Below are positions 9,074 to 19,048 of a stretch of DNA of 64,000 nucleotides, one piece after another (position 1 is the stretch's first letter; each line of letters starts with the position of its first letter). The translations under genes and the position numbers were made by a program. Under the pieces are notes generated by a model. The model was not told the DNA's origin and did not search any database. It worked only from the letters and a program-made list of their open reading frames with translations. This DNA comes from Auritidibacter ignavus (lineage in GTDB: Bacteria; Actinomycetota; Actinomycetes; Actinomycetales; Micrococcaceae), in assembly GCF_003703835.1 (NCBI RefSeq), contig NZ_RDQR01000003.1, positions 1 to 64,000 of the forward strand. Direction: 5' to 3'.

Positions 9074-9798
9074 TTAGTGCCTGACTCCAGCCGGCAGTTC
9101 AAGTTCGAGCACCCGGTAGAATCCGGCGTCATCGATGACTGCATCCACCCGGGCATAGGTCGGGATGGTGCCCCACCGATCAGTGACGCTCGCGATAGCA
9201 TCCTGCCCCAAGCGCACCTGATCTGCGGTAGCCTGCCACGGCGTGTTGGTTTCCTCGGCAAACAGCGTGCCGATGATCGCTCCCGTTTCGGGAATGCTGA
9301 CCCGCTTATTGGCAACGTGGCTAAATTCTCCAATGATGAATACCAGTAGCCATTCTCCCTCGGTGGCTACCGGCTCAAGGGCTGGTGTGGTGGAACCGTG
9401 AGACGTACCGACTCCCCGCGCCCATGGCAGGTTTAATCACCACGACAGACTGCGGATGGCCACCGAGTGTTTCCCCGGGCTCGATCACCGTGGTGGGGAT
9501 TATAGCCACCCCGTCGTCCACCGGATCATCTCGGTCGGATTGGCCAGGGTGCTGGCCTGGCTAACGTGATCCGGCCAGGCGAGGAAGTCCTCTCGTCGGT
9601 CACTGTAGTCCCAGGTTGAACCCAACACCACCACGTCGAAGTGCACCAGTCGACGTGTGCGTTATCCCAGTTCACCACCTGGAACCGGTGGCCAAGTTGT
9701 TCGCCGGCTACGATCATCGGGGATTCGTCCTCATCTAGTCCGTGCGCGACAACGGCCCCCACCCATACCGGGTGCGGGGCCGTCATCGTGTCGGTCAA
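9074..9798 (-). pseudogene. Decayed ATP-grasp family gene
   Basis: Two pieces of one protein family appear in different frames. The N-terminal piece (from 9798) reads IWVGAVVAHGLDEDESP-like sequence and continues after a frame change near 9640 as VVLGSTWDYSDRREDFLAW. The C-terminal piece, ending at TAA 9074-9076, reads LVFIIGEFSHVANKRV and later RVDAVIDDAGFYRVLELE, the end of an ATP-grasp fold with its acidic metal ligands. The central ATP-binding part is largely missing or scrambled, so about 240 of an expected 290 residues remain. Relatives are RimK/cycloserine-ligase-like proteins. It sits between pnp and the M16 gene; presumably nonfunctional. Confidence 0.7.
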
Positions 9799-9807
9799 AG
9801 CCGGGAA

Positions 9808-12027
9808 TTAGTCCTCATCGGACTCTTCGGTAACCGGGATCAGTGACAGCTTGCCACGGTCATCGACTTTGGTGATTTCGACCTGAATCTTTTGGCCAAC
9901 ACCTACGACGTCTTCAACATCTGCGACACGCTTGCCGTCGTTGAGCTTGCGCAACTCGGAGATGTGTAGCAGACCGTCCTTACCGGGGGTCAGCGAGATG
10001 AACGCGCCGAAGCTGGTGGTCTTCACGACCGTACCCAGGTAGCGTTCCCCGACCTCGGGAACCTGCGGGTTAGCGATGCTGTTGATCGCACCCCGGGCCG
10101 CTTCTGCGGCAGCGCCCTCGGTGGCACCGATCAGCACCGTACCGTCATCTTCGATACTGATTTCAGCGCCGGTGTCTTCCTGGATGGTGTTGATCATCTT
10201 GCCCTTCGGCCCGATGACCTCACCGATTTTATCGACCGGGATCTGTACGGTGAGGATCCGCGGAGCGTAGGGACTCATCTCGTCGGGGCCGTCGATGGCC
10301 GAGTCGATCACCGACAGGATGTGCAACCGCGCCTCGCGAGCCTGGGTCAGGGCGGCAGCCAGCACCGAGGCGGGAATACCGTCCAGCTTGGTGTCCAGCT
10401 GGATGGCGGTAACGAACTCGGAGGTACCGGCAACCTTGAAGTCCATGTCACCGAACGCATCTTCAGCGCCGAGGATGTCGGTCAGGGCAGCATAGCGCGT
10501 TTCACCGTCGACGGTGTCGGAGACCAGCCCCATGGCGATACCGGCCACGGGAGCTTTCAGTGGCACGCCGGCGTTGTACAACGCCAGGGTCGAGGCACAC
10601 ACCGAGCCCATAGAGGTCGAGCCGTTGGAGCCCAGTGCCTCGGAGACCTGACGGATCGCATAGGGGAACTCTTCGCGGGAGGGGATGACCGGCACCAGAG
10701 CGCGTTCGGCCAGGGCGCCGTGCCCAATCTCGCGACGCTTGGGCGAACCCACACGGCCGGTTTCACCGGTGGAGTAGGGCGGGAAGTTGTAGTGGTGGAT
10801 GTAGCGCTTATTGGTGACCGGGTTCAGCGAATCAATCTGTTGCTCCATCTTGAGCATATTCAGGGTCGTCACGCCCATGATCTGGGTTTCGCCACGTTCG
10901 AAAATGGCCGAGCCGTGCACGCGTGGCAGGACCTCCACCTCGGCAGTCAGCTTGCGGATGTCGGTCAGACCACGACCGTCGATCCGGACCTGGTCCTTCA
11001 GGATGCGCTGGCGTACTACCTGTTTGGTGACTGCACCGTAGGCCTTAGCGATTTCATCGGCACGCTCTTCGAACTCCCGGCCTTCACCGGTCAGTTCTTC
11101 CACGACTTCCTCGCGGTAAGCGTTGTCGGCCGACTCACGCTCGTGCTTATCGGCAATGGTGTAGATCTCACCCAATCGCGTGGAGGCCAGTTTCTCCACA
11201 GCCTGGTAGGCGTCTTCTTGGTAGTCAATGAACAGTGGCACATCAACGGGATCTTTCTGAGCCCGTTCGCGCAGGTCGGCCTGCGCCTCACACAGGGCGC
11301 GGATGAAGGGTTTGGCAGCTTCCAGACCGTCAGCGACGACCTCTTCGGTGGGGGCCTGAGCGCCCTGTTCTTTGACCAATTTCCACACGTGGTCGGTGGC
11401 TTCGGCTTCGACCATCATGATCGCAATGTCGTCATCGACCAGACGACCGGCGACCGCCATGTTGAACACGGCGTCGTCCAGTTGGGAGTGCTTCGGGAAG
11501 GCAATCCACTGGCGCTCTCCGGAGCCGTTGTCCATCAGCGCCATACGCACGCCACCGATCGGGCCGGAGAAGGGCATGCCGGACAGGCTGGTGGACATCG
11601 AGGCCGCGTTGATGGCCACGGTGTCGTAGAGCTCATCGGGGGCGATGGAGGTCACGGTGACCACGACCTGGACCTCGTTGCGGATGCCCTTCTTAAAGGC
11701 CGGTCGTAACGGGCGGTCAATGAGACGGCAGGTCAGAATCGCATCGGTGGAGGGACGACCCTCACGACGGAAAAACGAGCCGGGGATCTCGCCCTTGGCG
11801 TATTGACGCTCCTCGACGTCGACGGTCAGCGGGAAGAAGTCGAAACCTTCGCGCGGGCTATTGCCCACCGCGGTGGCCGAGAGCATCGACGTCTCATCAT
11901 CGATGTAGACCATGGCCGACCCAGCAGCCTGCTGGGCCAACCGGCCGGTTTCAAAGCGCACCGTGCGCTTGCCGTAGGCGCCGTTGTCAATCACGGCTTC
12001 GGAAAACTTAATTTCAGGACCCTCCAT
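9808..12027 (-). CDS. pnp: Polyribonucleotide nucleotidyltransferase
   Basis: PNPase degrades RNA 3' to 5' with phosphate and can also add tails. From the ATG at 12027 (preceded by GGAGA) it has 739 residues: a first RNase PH domain, an alpha-helical linker, a second RNase PH domain with the catalytic [19 protein letters not shown] segment, a KH domain ([13 protein letters not shown]) and an S1 domain ([20 protein letters not shown]). Full length and intact. rpsO lies upstream on the same strand, the conserved rpsO-pnp pair; a hairpin between them probably ends part of rpsO transcription. Confidence 0.96.
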   Translation of the reverse strand: MEGPEIKFSEAVIDNGAYGKRTVRFETGRLAQQAAGSAMVYIDDETSMLSATAVGNSPREGFDFFPLTVDVEERQYAKGEIPGSFFRREGRPSTDAILTCRLIDRPLRPAFKKGIRNEVQVVVTVTSIAPDELYDTVAINAASMSTSLSGMPFSGPIGGVRMALMDNGSGERQWIAFPKHSQLDDAVFNMAVAGRLVDDDIAIMMVEAEATDHVWKLVKEQGAQAPTEEVVADGLEAAKPFIRALCEAQADLRERAQKDPVDVPLFIDYQEDAYQAVEKLASTRLGEIYTIADKHERESADNAYREEVVEELTGEGREFEERADEIAKAYGAVTKQVVRQRILKDQVRIDGRGLTDIRKLTAEVEVLPRVHGSAIFERGETQIMGVTTLNMLKMEQQIDSLNPVTNKRYIHHYNFPPYSTGETGRVGSPKRREIGHGALAERALVPVIPSREEFPYAIRQVSEALGSNGSTSMGSVCASTLALYNAGVPLKAPVAGIAMGLVSDTVDGETRYAALTDILGAEDAFGDMDFKVAGTSEFVTAIQLDTKLDGIPASVLAAALTQAREARLHILSVIDSAIDGPDEMSPYAPRILTVQIPVDKIGEVIGPKGKMINTIQEDTGAEISIEDDGTVLIGATEGAAAEAARGAINSIANPQVPEVGERYLGTVVKTTSFGAFISLTPGKDGLLHISELRKLNDGKRVADVEDVVGVGQKIQVEITKVDDRGKLSLIPVTEESDED

Positions 12028-12247
12028 GGGTCTCCTTTCGTGGTTTTCCACCTCAAGGCCTACCCCAGTCGGTCTTCGATCGAAGCCCTCGGATGCTGTG
12101 GGATAACCCACCGGTACGATACCGGTAGGACACCGCGGTTCCGAAAGCCACTGTCGAGGACCGCACACGAACGTGGCTGACCTATCAGTGGAGTTTCAGG
12201 GTTATTGACTTATCAGCATCGGCCTACTGTGGCCTGACACAACGAAA

Positions 12248-12274
12248 GCGGCGACTTGATCCCAAGTTCGCCGC
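12248..12274 (-). terminator. Hairpin between rpsO and pnp
   Basis: GCGGCGACTT (48-57 of line 12241) pairs with the nearly perfect complement at 12264-12274, with one bulged base, around a short loop. On the minus strand it is followed by CTTTCGTT, a weak T-rich tail. It starts about 15 bases after the rpsO stop and is likely an attenuating terminator. Confidence 0.6.
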
Positions 12275-12289
12275 CTTCGGTCAGATAGA

Positions 12290-12559
12290 TCACTTACGCA
12301 GTCCCAGTCGCTCGATCAAGGAGCGGTAGCGCTCAATGTCGACTTTCTGCAGGTACTGCAACATGCGACGACGCCGACCCACCAGAGCCATCAGGCCACG
12401 GCGAGTGTGGTGGTCGTGCTTGTGCTCTTTCAAGTGCTCAGTCAGATCCGAGATACGACGGGTCAGCACGGCAACCTGAACTTCAGGAGAACCGGTGTCA
12501 CCTTCGTGAGTCGCGTATTCTTGGATGATCTGCTGTTTAACTTCAGGGGCTAATGCCAT
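12290..12559 (-). CDS. rpsO: 30S ribosomal protein S15
   Basis: An 89-residue protein of the usual S15 length that binds 16S rRNA in the platform of the small subunit. It carries the family segments [29 protein letters not shown] and [17 protein letters not shown] lies just before the ATG. It precedes pnp on the same strand, the order found across bacteria. The 119 bases upstream, before the MFS gene stop, should contain its promoter. Confidence 0.97.
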   Translation of the reverse strand: MALAPEVKQQIIQEYATHEGDTGSPEVQVAVLTRRISDLTEHLKEHKHDHHTRRGLMALVGRRRRMLQYLQKVDIERYRSLIERLGLRK

Positions 12560-12678
12560 GATAAAAACTCCTTGGAGTGTGCCGCGTTCAAGGACAACAC
12601 TGCCAACCCGTGGGTTGCCAGCCAGTGCCCGCCACCGCGGACCGCAGCAAGCACCGGAATCAGTCTAACAGGTTTGTG

Positions 12679-13899
12679 TTACATTCCCCCACGCGGTATC
12701 CTGCCACGGTGGTACCGGCCGTGCACGAACCAATAGATCCCCAGGCTGGCCAGCATCAGACCGACGCCGGTTGCATACAGCAGACGATACCCCGAGTAGG
12801 TAATCAACGATCCCAGCAACACTGGAGCGAGCGCCACCCCGGAGTCCAGCGCGAGAAAGTGGGTTGAGGTGGCCATCGAGACGCGTTCTGGTGTGGCCCG
12901 TTGGACTCCGACCACTTGCAAACAAGGCACAGCACCGCCAAATCCGCATCCGACCAGAGTCCCGGCGAGCACTACGGCCCAGAGGTCTTGGGTGAGGGCA
13001 AGGAGTCCTAGGCCTGCCGCAAAACACAGCAACAGAGCTGGTATGACCGAGTTTTCACCACGCCGGTCTTGTAAGCGCCCAGCAAAGAGCCGGACCAGCA
13101 ACATCGCCACGGAGAACACTGCGAAGAAGATCGAGGCGCTGGCCGGTTCACCGGTGGAGATCATAAACGGTGTCAGATAGGTCATCACCACCGAGTATCC
13201 AAGTCCGCACAACAACACCACCCCGGCAACAGGTAACGCATCCAGGTCGACGATGGTATCGAACCGGACACCGCGCAACGTCTCTCGCTCGGTGGCTGAG
13301 ATCTCCGGTTCGGGGACCTTAAGGATCAAGACCGCGACCAACGACAAGACCGACAACGCCCCGGTATAAGTAAACATCCACACCGGGTCAACCGACAGGC
13401 TCATCGGCACCGCGAGCAACGGACCAATCCCATTGGCGATGGTCCCCGAAATCCCAAAGTAGCCGATTCCTTCCGCGAGACGGTGGGCGGGAATCAACGA
13501 AATCGCCACGGCTGTAATGGCGGTATTAATCAGGCCGAAGGCCAGCCCGTGGATCAGTCGCACCGTAATCAGTAGAGGGTAGTTTATCGCCAGCAAGTAG
13601 AGCCCCGAGCAGGCTCCAAAGACGATCAGTCCCACTATCAGCACGCGCCGTCTACCGATCACGTCAATGTATTTCCCGAAGGCCAGCCGGGCCAGCGCTG
13701 CTCCCAGGACGTAGGCGCCCGCTGCGAAGCCGGCAGCGGTCTCCTCAACGGCGAACATGCGAATCGCATAGACCGCCATGAAGGTCATCAACGAGATGAA
13801 AACCAAAGAGACGAACAGCTGAACGCCAATGGTCAGCACGTAGGCGGGAGTAAACAGCCGTGGTGATGGTTCGATGGTGTGTGCCCCCTGAATAACCAC
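12679..13899 (-). CDS. Major facilitator superfamily transporter
   Basis: A 406-residue protein with about 12 hydrophobic segments. The MFS loop motif appears as FGKYIDVIGRRRVLI after the second helix and again, weaker, as LFAGRLQDRRGEN in the second half. It looks most like exporter-type MFS proteins of the YfcJ/arabinose-efflux group. The start at 13899 would be GTG (VVIQ); no good ribosome site is obvious. No neighbour suggests a substrate. Flanked by rpsO and the AI-2E family gene on the same strand with gaps of over 100 bases, so it is probably its own unit. Confidence 0.8.
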   Translation of the reverse strand: MVIQGAHTIEPSPRLFTPAYVLTIGVQLFVSLVFISLMTFMAVYAIRMFAVEETAAGFAAGAYVLGAALARLAFGKYIDVIGRRRVLIVGLIVFGACSGLYLLAINYPLLITVRLIHGLAFGLINTAITAVAISLIPAHRLAEGIGYFGISGTIANGIGPLLAVPMSLSVDPVWMFTYTGALSVLSLVAVLILKVPEPEISATERETLRGVRFDTIVDLDALPVAGVVLLCGLGYSVVMTYLTPFMISTGEPASASIFFAVFSVAMLLVRLFAGRLQDRRGENSVIPALLLCFAAGLGLLALTQDLWAVVLAGTLVGCGFGGAVPCLQVVGVQRATPERVSMATSTHFLALDSGVALAPVLLGSLITYSGYRLLYATGVGLMLASLGIYWFVHGRYHRGRIPRGGM

Positions 13900-14013
13900 A
13901 CATCCGCGCGTGGGTCTACTCTTGGCTATTGACGCCAGAAGCTGACGGGCCAGACTGGATCTGAGGGCGGGCTACGGTGTCCAGCGGAGCCACCCCGTTG
14001 CCGTGGCTACTTA

Positions 14014-15207
14014 TTAAATGAGTGAATCCTCTTTGTTCACCGTTTCAGCGTCCTTGGCGGCTTTGCGCTTGTCATGCTCTTTCTTGCGCTCTTTTTTCGC
14101 CTGTCGCTCGCGTTCCTTATTTTCTTCGGCGACGCGGCGGATCTGATGCTGGGCCTGGTCGACTTTGTCATTTTCTCCGTCACGTCCGGTCCAGACCTTG
14201 ATGACTGCCCAAATCACCGCCACCAGAGGAACCGCTAGAATTGCGCCGATAATACCGGCCAGCACCGTACCACCGGTCAGGGCCATCAAGATGATCAATG
14301 CGTGCAGTTTCAGAGTCTGCGACATCACTACCGGTTGCAGGAAGTTGCCTTCGAGCTGGTTGACCAAAATAACCGCGGCCAACACGATGATCGCCACCAC
14401 CGGGCCGTTGGCGACCAGGGCAATCAGGGTGGCCAAAATGCCCGCCAGCGTAGCACCAACCATGGGGATGAACGAGCCCAGGAAGACCACCACACCCAGC
14501 GGGATAGCCAGTGGAACCTGCAAGATCAACAGCGCGATAGTAATACCAACGGCGTCCACGGCCGCCACGATCGCGGTGCCACGGATGTATCCGCCGAATG
14601 TCCGCTGGGCGCGGTCACCGGAGGCGATCCACTTATCGCGGAAGTGCTCGGGCGTCCAGGAGACGAAGAAGGCCCAAATCCGGTCGCCGTCTTTTAGGAA
14701 GAAGAACAGGATCACCAGGAAGAGCACCAGCCCGGTGACAAAACTTCCGGCCGCACTGATCGTGTTGACGGCACCGGTGCCGAATTGTGGGGAGGTTAAG
14801 AAGCTCTGAATGGAGTTCAGCAGGCTATCGACCTGTTCCTGTCGGAGTTCCAGATCGACATCGCCAAGCAGCTCATCAGCCCAGGCACGCAACTGATTGA
14901 AACCGTTGATGGCCTGATTGACCAGGGTTTCCCACTCGCTCATCACCGAGAACACCAAAGCGGTTCCGACACCGCCGAGCACTAGCAACGAGCCTAAGAA
15001 CACGGACCAGGCGGCCAGCATGCTATTCATCACCGTGCGACAGAGTCGCACCAGTGGCCACAGCGCGCAGGCGATGATCAGGGCTAGCAAGGTCGGGATG
15101 ACGATCAGGGTCAGCTGGAGCATCGCGAAGATCACCGCGATGGCGACAATACCGATCAGCAGGATTTGGGCTGCCGGATACTGGTGCGTCCAAAGACGTC
15201 GGTCCAA
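14014..15207 (-). CDS. AI-2E family transporter, probable frameshift near the start
   Basis: A membrane protein of the AI-2E/PerM family, with 397 residues in the main frame: about eight helices, the LFFFLKDGDRIW segment and a basic, Lys/Glu-rich tail (KERERQAKKERKKEHDKRK). In its own frame it can start only at a TTG at 15207. A second frame begins at the ATG at 15305 and codes for 49 residues that look like the missing N-terminus (a Ser/Thr/Ala-rich lead, then DVFGRTSIRQP), ending where the main frame takes over with AAQILLIG. One missing base near 15165-15185 explains this. Function may be lost; a sequencing error is the alternative. Substrates in this family are varied and often unknown. 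Confidence 0.75.
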   Translation of the reverse strand: MDRRLWTHQYPAAQILLIGIVAIAVIFAMLQLTLIVIPTLLALIIACALWPLVRLCRTVMNSMLAAWSVFLGSLLVLGGVGTALVFSVMSEWETLVNQAINGFNQLRAWADELLGDVDLELRQEQVDSLLNSIQSFLTSPQFGTGAVNTISAAGSFVTGLVLFLVILFFFLKDGDRIWAFFVSWTPEHFRDKWIASGDRAQRTFGGYIRGTAIVAAVDAVGITIALLILQVPLAIPLGVVVFLGSFIPMVGATLAGILATLIALVANGPVVAIIVLAAVILVNQLEGNFLQPVVMSQTLKLHALIILMALTGGTVLAGIIGAILAVPLVAVIWAVIKVWTGRDGENDKVDQAQHQIRRVAEENKERERQAKKERKKEHDKRKAAKDAETVNKEDSLI

Positions 15208-15363
15208 AGCTGTTTCAGGGAGAATCTGGGGATTCGCGTTGAGGTCTCCGCGGCTGGTTGAGCAGTCTCCGAGGCGTGTTCCGAGGAGTTACTGGTGTGT
15301 GTCATGCACTGATCCTGCTGGTATCCGGGTTGATCGACATCACGACTATAGTACGTCCTGTGA

Positions 15364-16212
15364 TCAGTCGCTAGCAGGCGATCTCCGGTGTACTTGGGTG
15401 CGCCAAGCGCTGGTCACATACGGGACGGCGATAGATTCCTCAGGCCGGTAGCCCAGATGCTGATGCAGATACCAGTCGAGGTTGTGGTGCATACGTTGGC
15501 GCTGTGTGTCGGTGGTGCGCATATAAAAGGATCGGGTCTGCATCAGCTGGTGAAGTTCTTGTGGTCCTAAGACGTCGTTCCAGTGCCACCATCGCCCTTC
15601 AGCGGGACGAAACGGCGGGACCAGTGCAGGGCTGAGCTCAACCGGGTGAACATCTCCGGCGTGCATGATCCGGGTCAAGCGGTGGACCCAGGGAATGGAG
15701 GTATCCAGCTGGTGGTGGACGATACCCAGTACGCCGGTGGGTTTCAACAGGGACGCTACCATTGTGCAGAGTTGGTCCGGGTCGAACCAGTGCCATGACT
15801 GGGCGGCCACGATCAGTGTTTGATCGCCGAGCCGTCGAGCGAGGTCCGGGTCATGACGGACCCGGTGGTCCAGGTCTTCGACGCTGAGTTGCAACACCTG
15901 CGCCTGGGGTAGTCGTTGGGAGAGAAACGCTGCCATCGACTCGGCCGGTTCCACAGCGGTGACGGTGAAACCATAGTCGACCAGCACCTGGGTGAACAGT
16001 CCGGTTCCGGCACCGAGGTCAAGAGCTGAGGCAGAAACCTGTAAGGGCTGGTCCTGCTCCTCCAGGAGAAAATCAATGATCTCTGGGAAATATCCGGGTC
16101 GCACCGAGTGGTAGGTCTGGGCGCTGGTGGAATGGTAGGAGGTACCGAAGGCGTGTCGCCTGTTGGTGTCGATGCGTGGCGCTGACTGCGGGCGAGACGG
16201 TGTATCAGCCAT
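15364..16212 (-). CDS. SAM-dependent methyltransferase (class I)
   Basis: From the ATG at 16212 it has 282 residues. Motif I is ALDLGAGTGLFTQVL, followed by an acidic end of strand 2 in TAVEPAESM, and AAQSWHWFD in the later motif. It matches the family of small-molecule methyltransferases annotated as class I SAM-dependent or methyltransferase type 11. The substrate is unknown. Its start overlaps the end of ribF by 8 bases, so it is translationally linked to the ribF end of the truB-ribF operon. Confidence 0.85.
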   Translation of the reverse strand: MADTPSRPQSAPRIDTNRRHAFGTSYHSTSAQTYHSVRPGYFPEIIDFLLEEQDQPLQVSASALDLGAGTGLFTQVLVDYGFTVTAVEPAESMAAFLSQRLPQAQVLQLSVEDLDHRVRHDPDLARRLGDQTLIVAAQSWHWFDPDQLCTMVASLLKPTGVLGIVHHQLDTSIPWVHRLTRIMHAGDVHPVELSPALVPPFRPAEGRWWHWNDVLGPQELHQLMQTRSFYMRTTDTQRQRMHHNLDWYLHQHLGYRPEESIAVPYVTSAWRTQVHRRSPASD

Positions 16213-17182
16213 CGACGGCATCAACGGCTAGGGACCGGCCTTCCAAAACAGCTTGGGCTTGAGCCACGTCCTGACCCATTTGGGCGATGAGCTTCTCCAC
16301 ACCTTCGAAGGCGACCATGCCCCGAAGCCGGGCGACGAATTCCACGGTGACGATTTGTCCGTACAGGTCGAAGTCTTCTACGCGCTCTTCTTCGGGCCGG
16401 TTCATGATGTGGGCTTCCACGGTCCGTTGGACCCCTTCAAAAGTCGGGTTCGAACCCACGGAGATCGCGGTGGGCCAGCGGTGGTGATCTTGATCAATAA
16501 ACCATCCCGCGTAGACGCCATCGGCTGGAATCATACCCTGTGCCTCATCGCTGAGGTTGGCGGTGGGAAAACCCAGTTCGCGGCCGCGTGCTTCGCCGTG
16601 AACAACTTCGCCACAGACTTCATGCGGTCGCCCCAGGATGGTGGCGGCGTCGGCAACTCTGCCTTCAGACAGGGCCTGGCGGACACTGGTGGAGGACCAC
16701 CGCGAGTCAGTGCCGACTTCGGGGACTTCTACCACCTCAAATCCGTACGTCGCCCCGAGCTCTCGCAACGTCGTGATATCACCGGCGTTAGCCTTGCCGA
16801 AGCGACAATCGGATCCCACCACGACAACCTGGGCGTTAAAGGTTTCGACCAGGGTGGTGCGCACGTATTCCTCTGGCGATTGGCTCGCGAAGTTCAGCGT
16901 GTAGTGCACCACGCACGTGGCGTCGGCACCGGCCCGTTGAATCAGGTTCAGCCGTTGCGGCAACGAAACAATAGGCACCAGGGGTTCTTCGGGATGGTGC
17001 ACCAGTCTGGGGTGCGGATCAAAGGTCAGCACCACCGCTTGGAGTCCGCGGTCACGGGCGGTGTCAACGGTTGCTGTGAGCACCTCTTGGTGACCCCGGT
17101 GTACCCCGTCGAAGTTGCCCATGGTCACCGCCGAGGGCGGTTGTTCGGCCGGCACCGCTGCCAGTCCTTGCCAAGCCTCCAC
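16205..17182 (-). CDS. ribF: Bifunctional riboflavin kinase/FAD synthetase
   Basis: RibF turns riboflavin into FMN and then FAD in the cytoplasm. The 325-residue protein has an N-terminal adenylyltransferase domain (VTMGNFDGVHRGHQEVL at about 19-35, then RWSSTSVRQAL) and a C-terminal kinase domain (GRELGFPTANL with the PTAN motif, then VGSNPTFEG). Normal length. It follows two small membrane-protein genes and truB on the minus strand; truB-ribF adjacency is typical of actinobacteria. Confidence 0.95.
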   Translation of the reverse strand: MEAWQGLAAVPAEQPPSAVTMGNFDGVHRGHQEVLTATVDTARDRGLQAVVLTFDPHPRLVHHPEEPLVPIVSLPQRLNLIQRAGADATCVVHYTLNFASQSPEEYVRTTLVETFNAQVVVVGSDCRFGKANAGDITTLRELGATYGFEVVEVPEVGTDSRWSSTSVRQALSEGRVADAATILGRPHEVCGEVVHGEARGRELGFPTANLSDEAQGMIPADGVYAGWFIDQDHHRWPTAISVGSNPTFEGVQRTVEAHIMNRPEEERVEDFDLYGQIVTVEFVARLRGMVAFEGVEKLIAQMGQDVAQAQAVLEGRSLAVDAVDG

Positions 17183-17196
17183 TATTTGAGCGCCCC

Positions 17197-17715
17197 CTAT
17201 CGCCGTTGTGCTGAGACTACCGCCTCAGTGGTCTGGACGGTGTCAGCCTGGTGCGAGTCTGCGTTTTTCGGTGCGTGCTTGACCAGCCAGAACAGCCCCA
17301 CGAAAGGCAGGATCAACGGAATATAGCCGTAACCCTCACCGAAGTGGCTCCAGATGGAAGCATGTTGAAATAGTTCCGGCTGTACGTAGGACCAAATCCC
17401 CACGCCGATCACGCCCACCAGTTCCACGGTTACTGCCACCATAGCCACGATCCAGGCTTTTTTGCCGGGAATCGCCAGAGCAATGGTCGCCACGACATAG
17501 ACCAGTGCGGAAAAACCTGACAACGCATAAGAGATCGGGGCTTCGTCGAACTTGGTGATGATCTGGTAGCTGGCACGGGCCATGGCAGAGAAGGCAAACA
17601 CACCGTAGACAGCGATGATCAAACGACCGATCCCTTTATGACGGCGGTCCCATCGGGGCGACTTGGGGGCCGTTGAACGGTTCCCGACTGTGTTTGCAAT
17701 TGAATCCACGTGCAT
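17197..17715 (-). CDS. Predicted four-helix membrane protein
   Basis: From the ATG at 17715 it has 172 residues and four hydrophobic segments, with HFGEGYGYIPLILPFVGLFWL near the C-terminus. A short basic N-terminal part (PKSPRWDRRHKG) precedes the first helix. The start codon overlaps the stop of the upstream membrane-protein gene in a TGATG arrangement, which supports this start over the one at 17730. Homologues sit in this operon position in many Micrococcales, but I know of no assigned function. It may form a complex with its overlapping partner. Confidence 0.75.
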   Translation of the reverse strand: MHVDSIANTVGNRSTAPKSPRWDRRHKGIGRLIIAVYGVFAFSAMARASYQIITKFDEAPISYALSGFSALVYVVATIALAIPGKKAWIVAMVAVTVELVGVIGVGIWSYVQPELFQHASIWSHFGEGYGYIPLILPFVGLFWLVKHAPKNADSHQADTVQTTEAVVSAQRR

Positions 17716-18080
17716 CAATCTCCATACCATGCGTGCCAGATGACCTGCATGCGATGAATCATCACCAAAACGGTGGGGCCCATGGCTCCCAGCACCAGGT
17801 TAGACCATCGTGACTTATCGGTAATGGCCCAGAAAAAGGCCACCACTGGCAGTATAAGGGCGACCACGAGATAGCCCCAGAATTCCCAGAGTGGACCTTG
17901 GATCTCCACCGGTGAGATCGCCGCATAAATGCCGTAAATGACCAAGAAAATTTCGACGGCGCCGACCGAGAGGATCGACAAATCATCCGGAAACGTGCGG
18001 ATTATTGTCATCACAACACAGATCGCTAGGGAGCCCAGACAGATCGCTGTCGCTACCCAGAACCAAGCGTCCAGGACCAT
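17715..18080 (-). CDS. Small membrane protein paired with the next gene
   Basis: A 121-residue protein with four predicted helices and almost no soluble part. It starts in the TGATG overlap with the truB stop and ends in a TGATG overlap with the downstream membrane protein, so three consecutive genes are translationally coupled. No domain is recognised. The coupling suggests that the two membrane proteins are made in equal amounts and act together. Confidence 0.75.
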   Translation of the reverse strand: MVLDAWFWVATAICLGSLAICVVMTIIRTFPDDLSILSVGAVEIFLVIYGIYAAISPVEIQGPLWEFWGYLVVALILPVVAFFWAITDKSRWSNLVLGAMGPTVLVMIHRMQVIWHAWYGD

Positions 18081-19045
18081 CAGGCCTCACCTTCTGTGTG
18101 GATGCGATAATCGGTGACGAACACTACCTGAGGCTTGGCCCCGTAACCGGTTTTGGTACGAGCGTTTTCGATCAGCGCGATCACGGTGTCGCCACCATGG
18201 CGAGCTGCGTAGCATCGGTCGTCGTCATTGGGGCTAACCAGTCGCCCGAAACTCAGCGCTTCCGCCTCGTGGTCGCAGACTTCACGGACCGGGAACAGCT
18301 CGGAACAGGCCTGTGATAGCTCACAGTAGTCAAACCGACTTCCCAGCTGTTCTATGGTGTGGGCCTTATCGATAGTAAAGGGTCCCACCCGGGTGCGGCG
18401 CAGCGCGATCAGGTGCCCGCCAGTGTTCAAAGACTCGCCCAAGTCCCTGGCGAGAGCCCGGATATAGGTACCCGAAGAGCAATCTATAGCGACCTCGATA
18501 TCAAGAATCTTTCCCTTGTCGAGACGATGAACTCCGGTGACCTTGAACCGAGATACGGTGACCCGACGTGCCGGTAGCTCGATCTTTTCACCGTCACGCA
18601 CGCGCTGATAGGCTCGTTTGCCACCAACCTTGATGGCAGACACTGCCGAAGGGATCTGATCGATTTCCCCCGTCAGTTCTGCGATGGCGACCTCAAGACG
18701 GTCTCGAGTGACCGCGTTGGCGTATCTGCGATGAATGACCTCACCGTCAGCATCATCGGTCGTGGTATTGACACCGAGCCGGATGGTTGCGGCATAGGTC
18801 TTGTTCGTACCGGTGATGTGGGTCAAAAGGCGGGTGGCTTTATTGAACCCCACGACCAGTAAGCCTGTAGCCATCGGGTCCAAGGTTCCTGCGTGACCGA
18901 CTTTCCGCGTCCCAGCGAGTTTGCGTAGCTTGGCCACCACATCATGAGAGGTCCAGCCGGTCGGTTTGTCCACCAGCACCAGACCCGAGACGCTTCGTCC
19001 CGGGGCCTGGGAGGTGTTGGAAGCGGAGGTGGAGAAGCTCACCAC
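18080..19045 (-). CDS. truB: tRNA pseudouridine(55) synthase
   Basis: TruB makes pseudouridine 55 in the T-loop of all tRNAs. The 321-residue protein has GLVLVDKPTGWTSHDVV at the N-terminus and the catalytic aspartate at about 56 in GHAGTLDPMATGLL, followed by GKRAYQRVRDGE and the C-terminal SSGTYIRALARDLG. Full length. rbfA ends 3 bases upstream on the same strand. It lies in the rimP-to-ribF operon. Confidence 0.96.
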   Translation of the reverse strand: MVSFSTSASNTSQAPGRSVSGLVLVDKPTGWTSHDVVAKLRKLAGTRKVGHAGTLDPMATGLLVVGFNKATRLLTHITGTNKTYAATIRLGVNTTTDDADGEVIHRRYANAVTRDRLEVAIAELTGEIDQIPSAVSAIKVGGKRAYQRVRDGEKIELPARRVTVSRFKVTGVHRLDKGKILDIEVAIDCSSGTYIRALARDLGESLNTGGHLIALRRTRVGPFTIDKAHTIEQLGSRFDYCELSQACSELFPVREVCDHEAEALSFGRLVSPNDDDRCYAARHGGDTVIALIENARTKTGYGAKPQVVFVTDYRIHTEGEA

Positions 19046-19048
19046 CCG

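Noticed and set aside
9064-9333. N-terminal extension of the M16 peptidase
   Set aside because: The stretch codes in another frame for the end of the ATP-grasp remnant and does not resemble peptidase N-termini.
10321-11709. Long plus-strand open frame of 462 codons opposite pnp
   Set aside because: It is the complement of a strongly conserved PNPase gene; it has His/Gly/Gln-rich shadow composition and no family motif.
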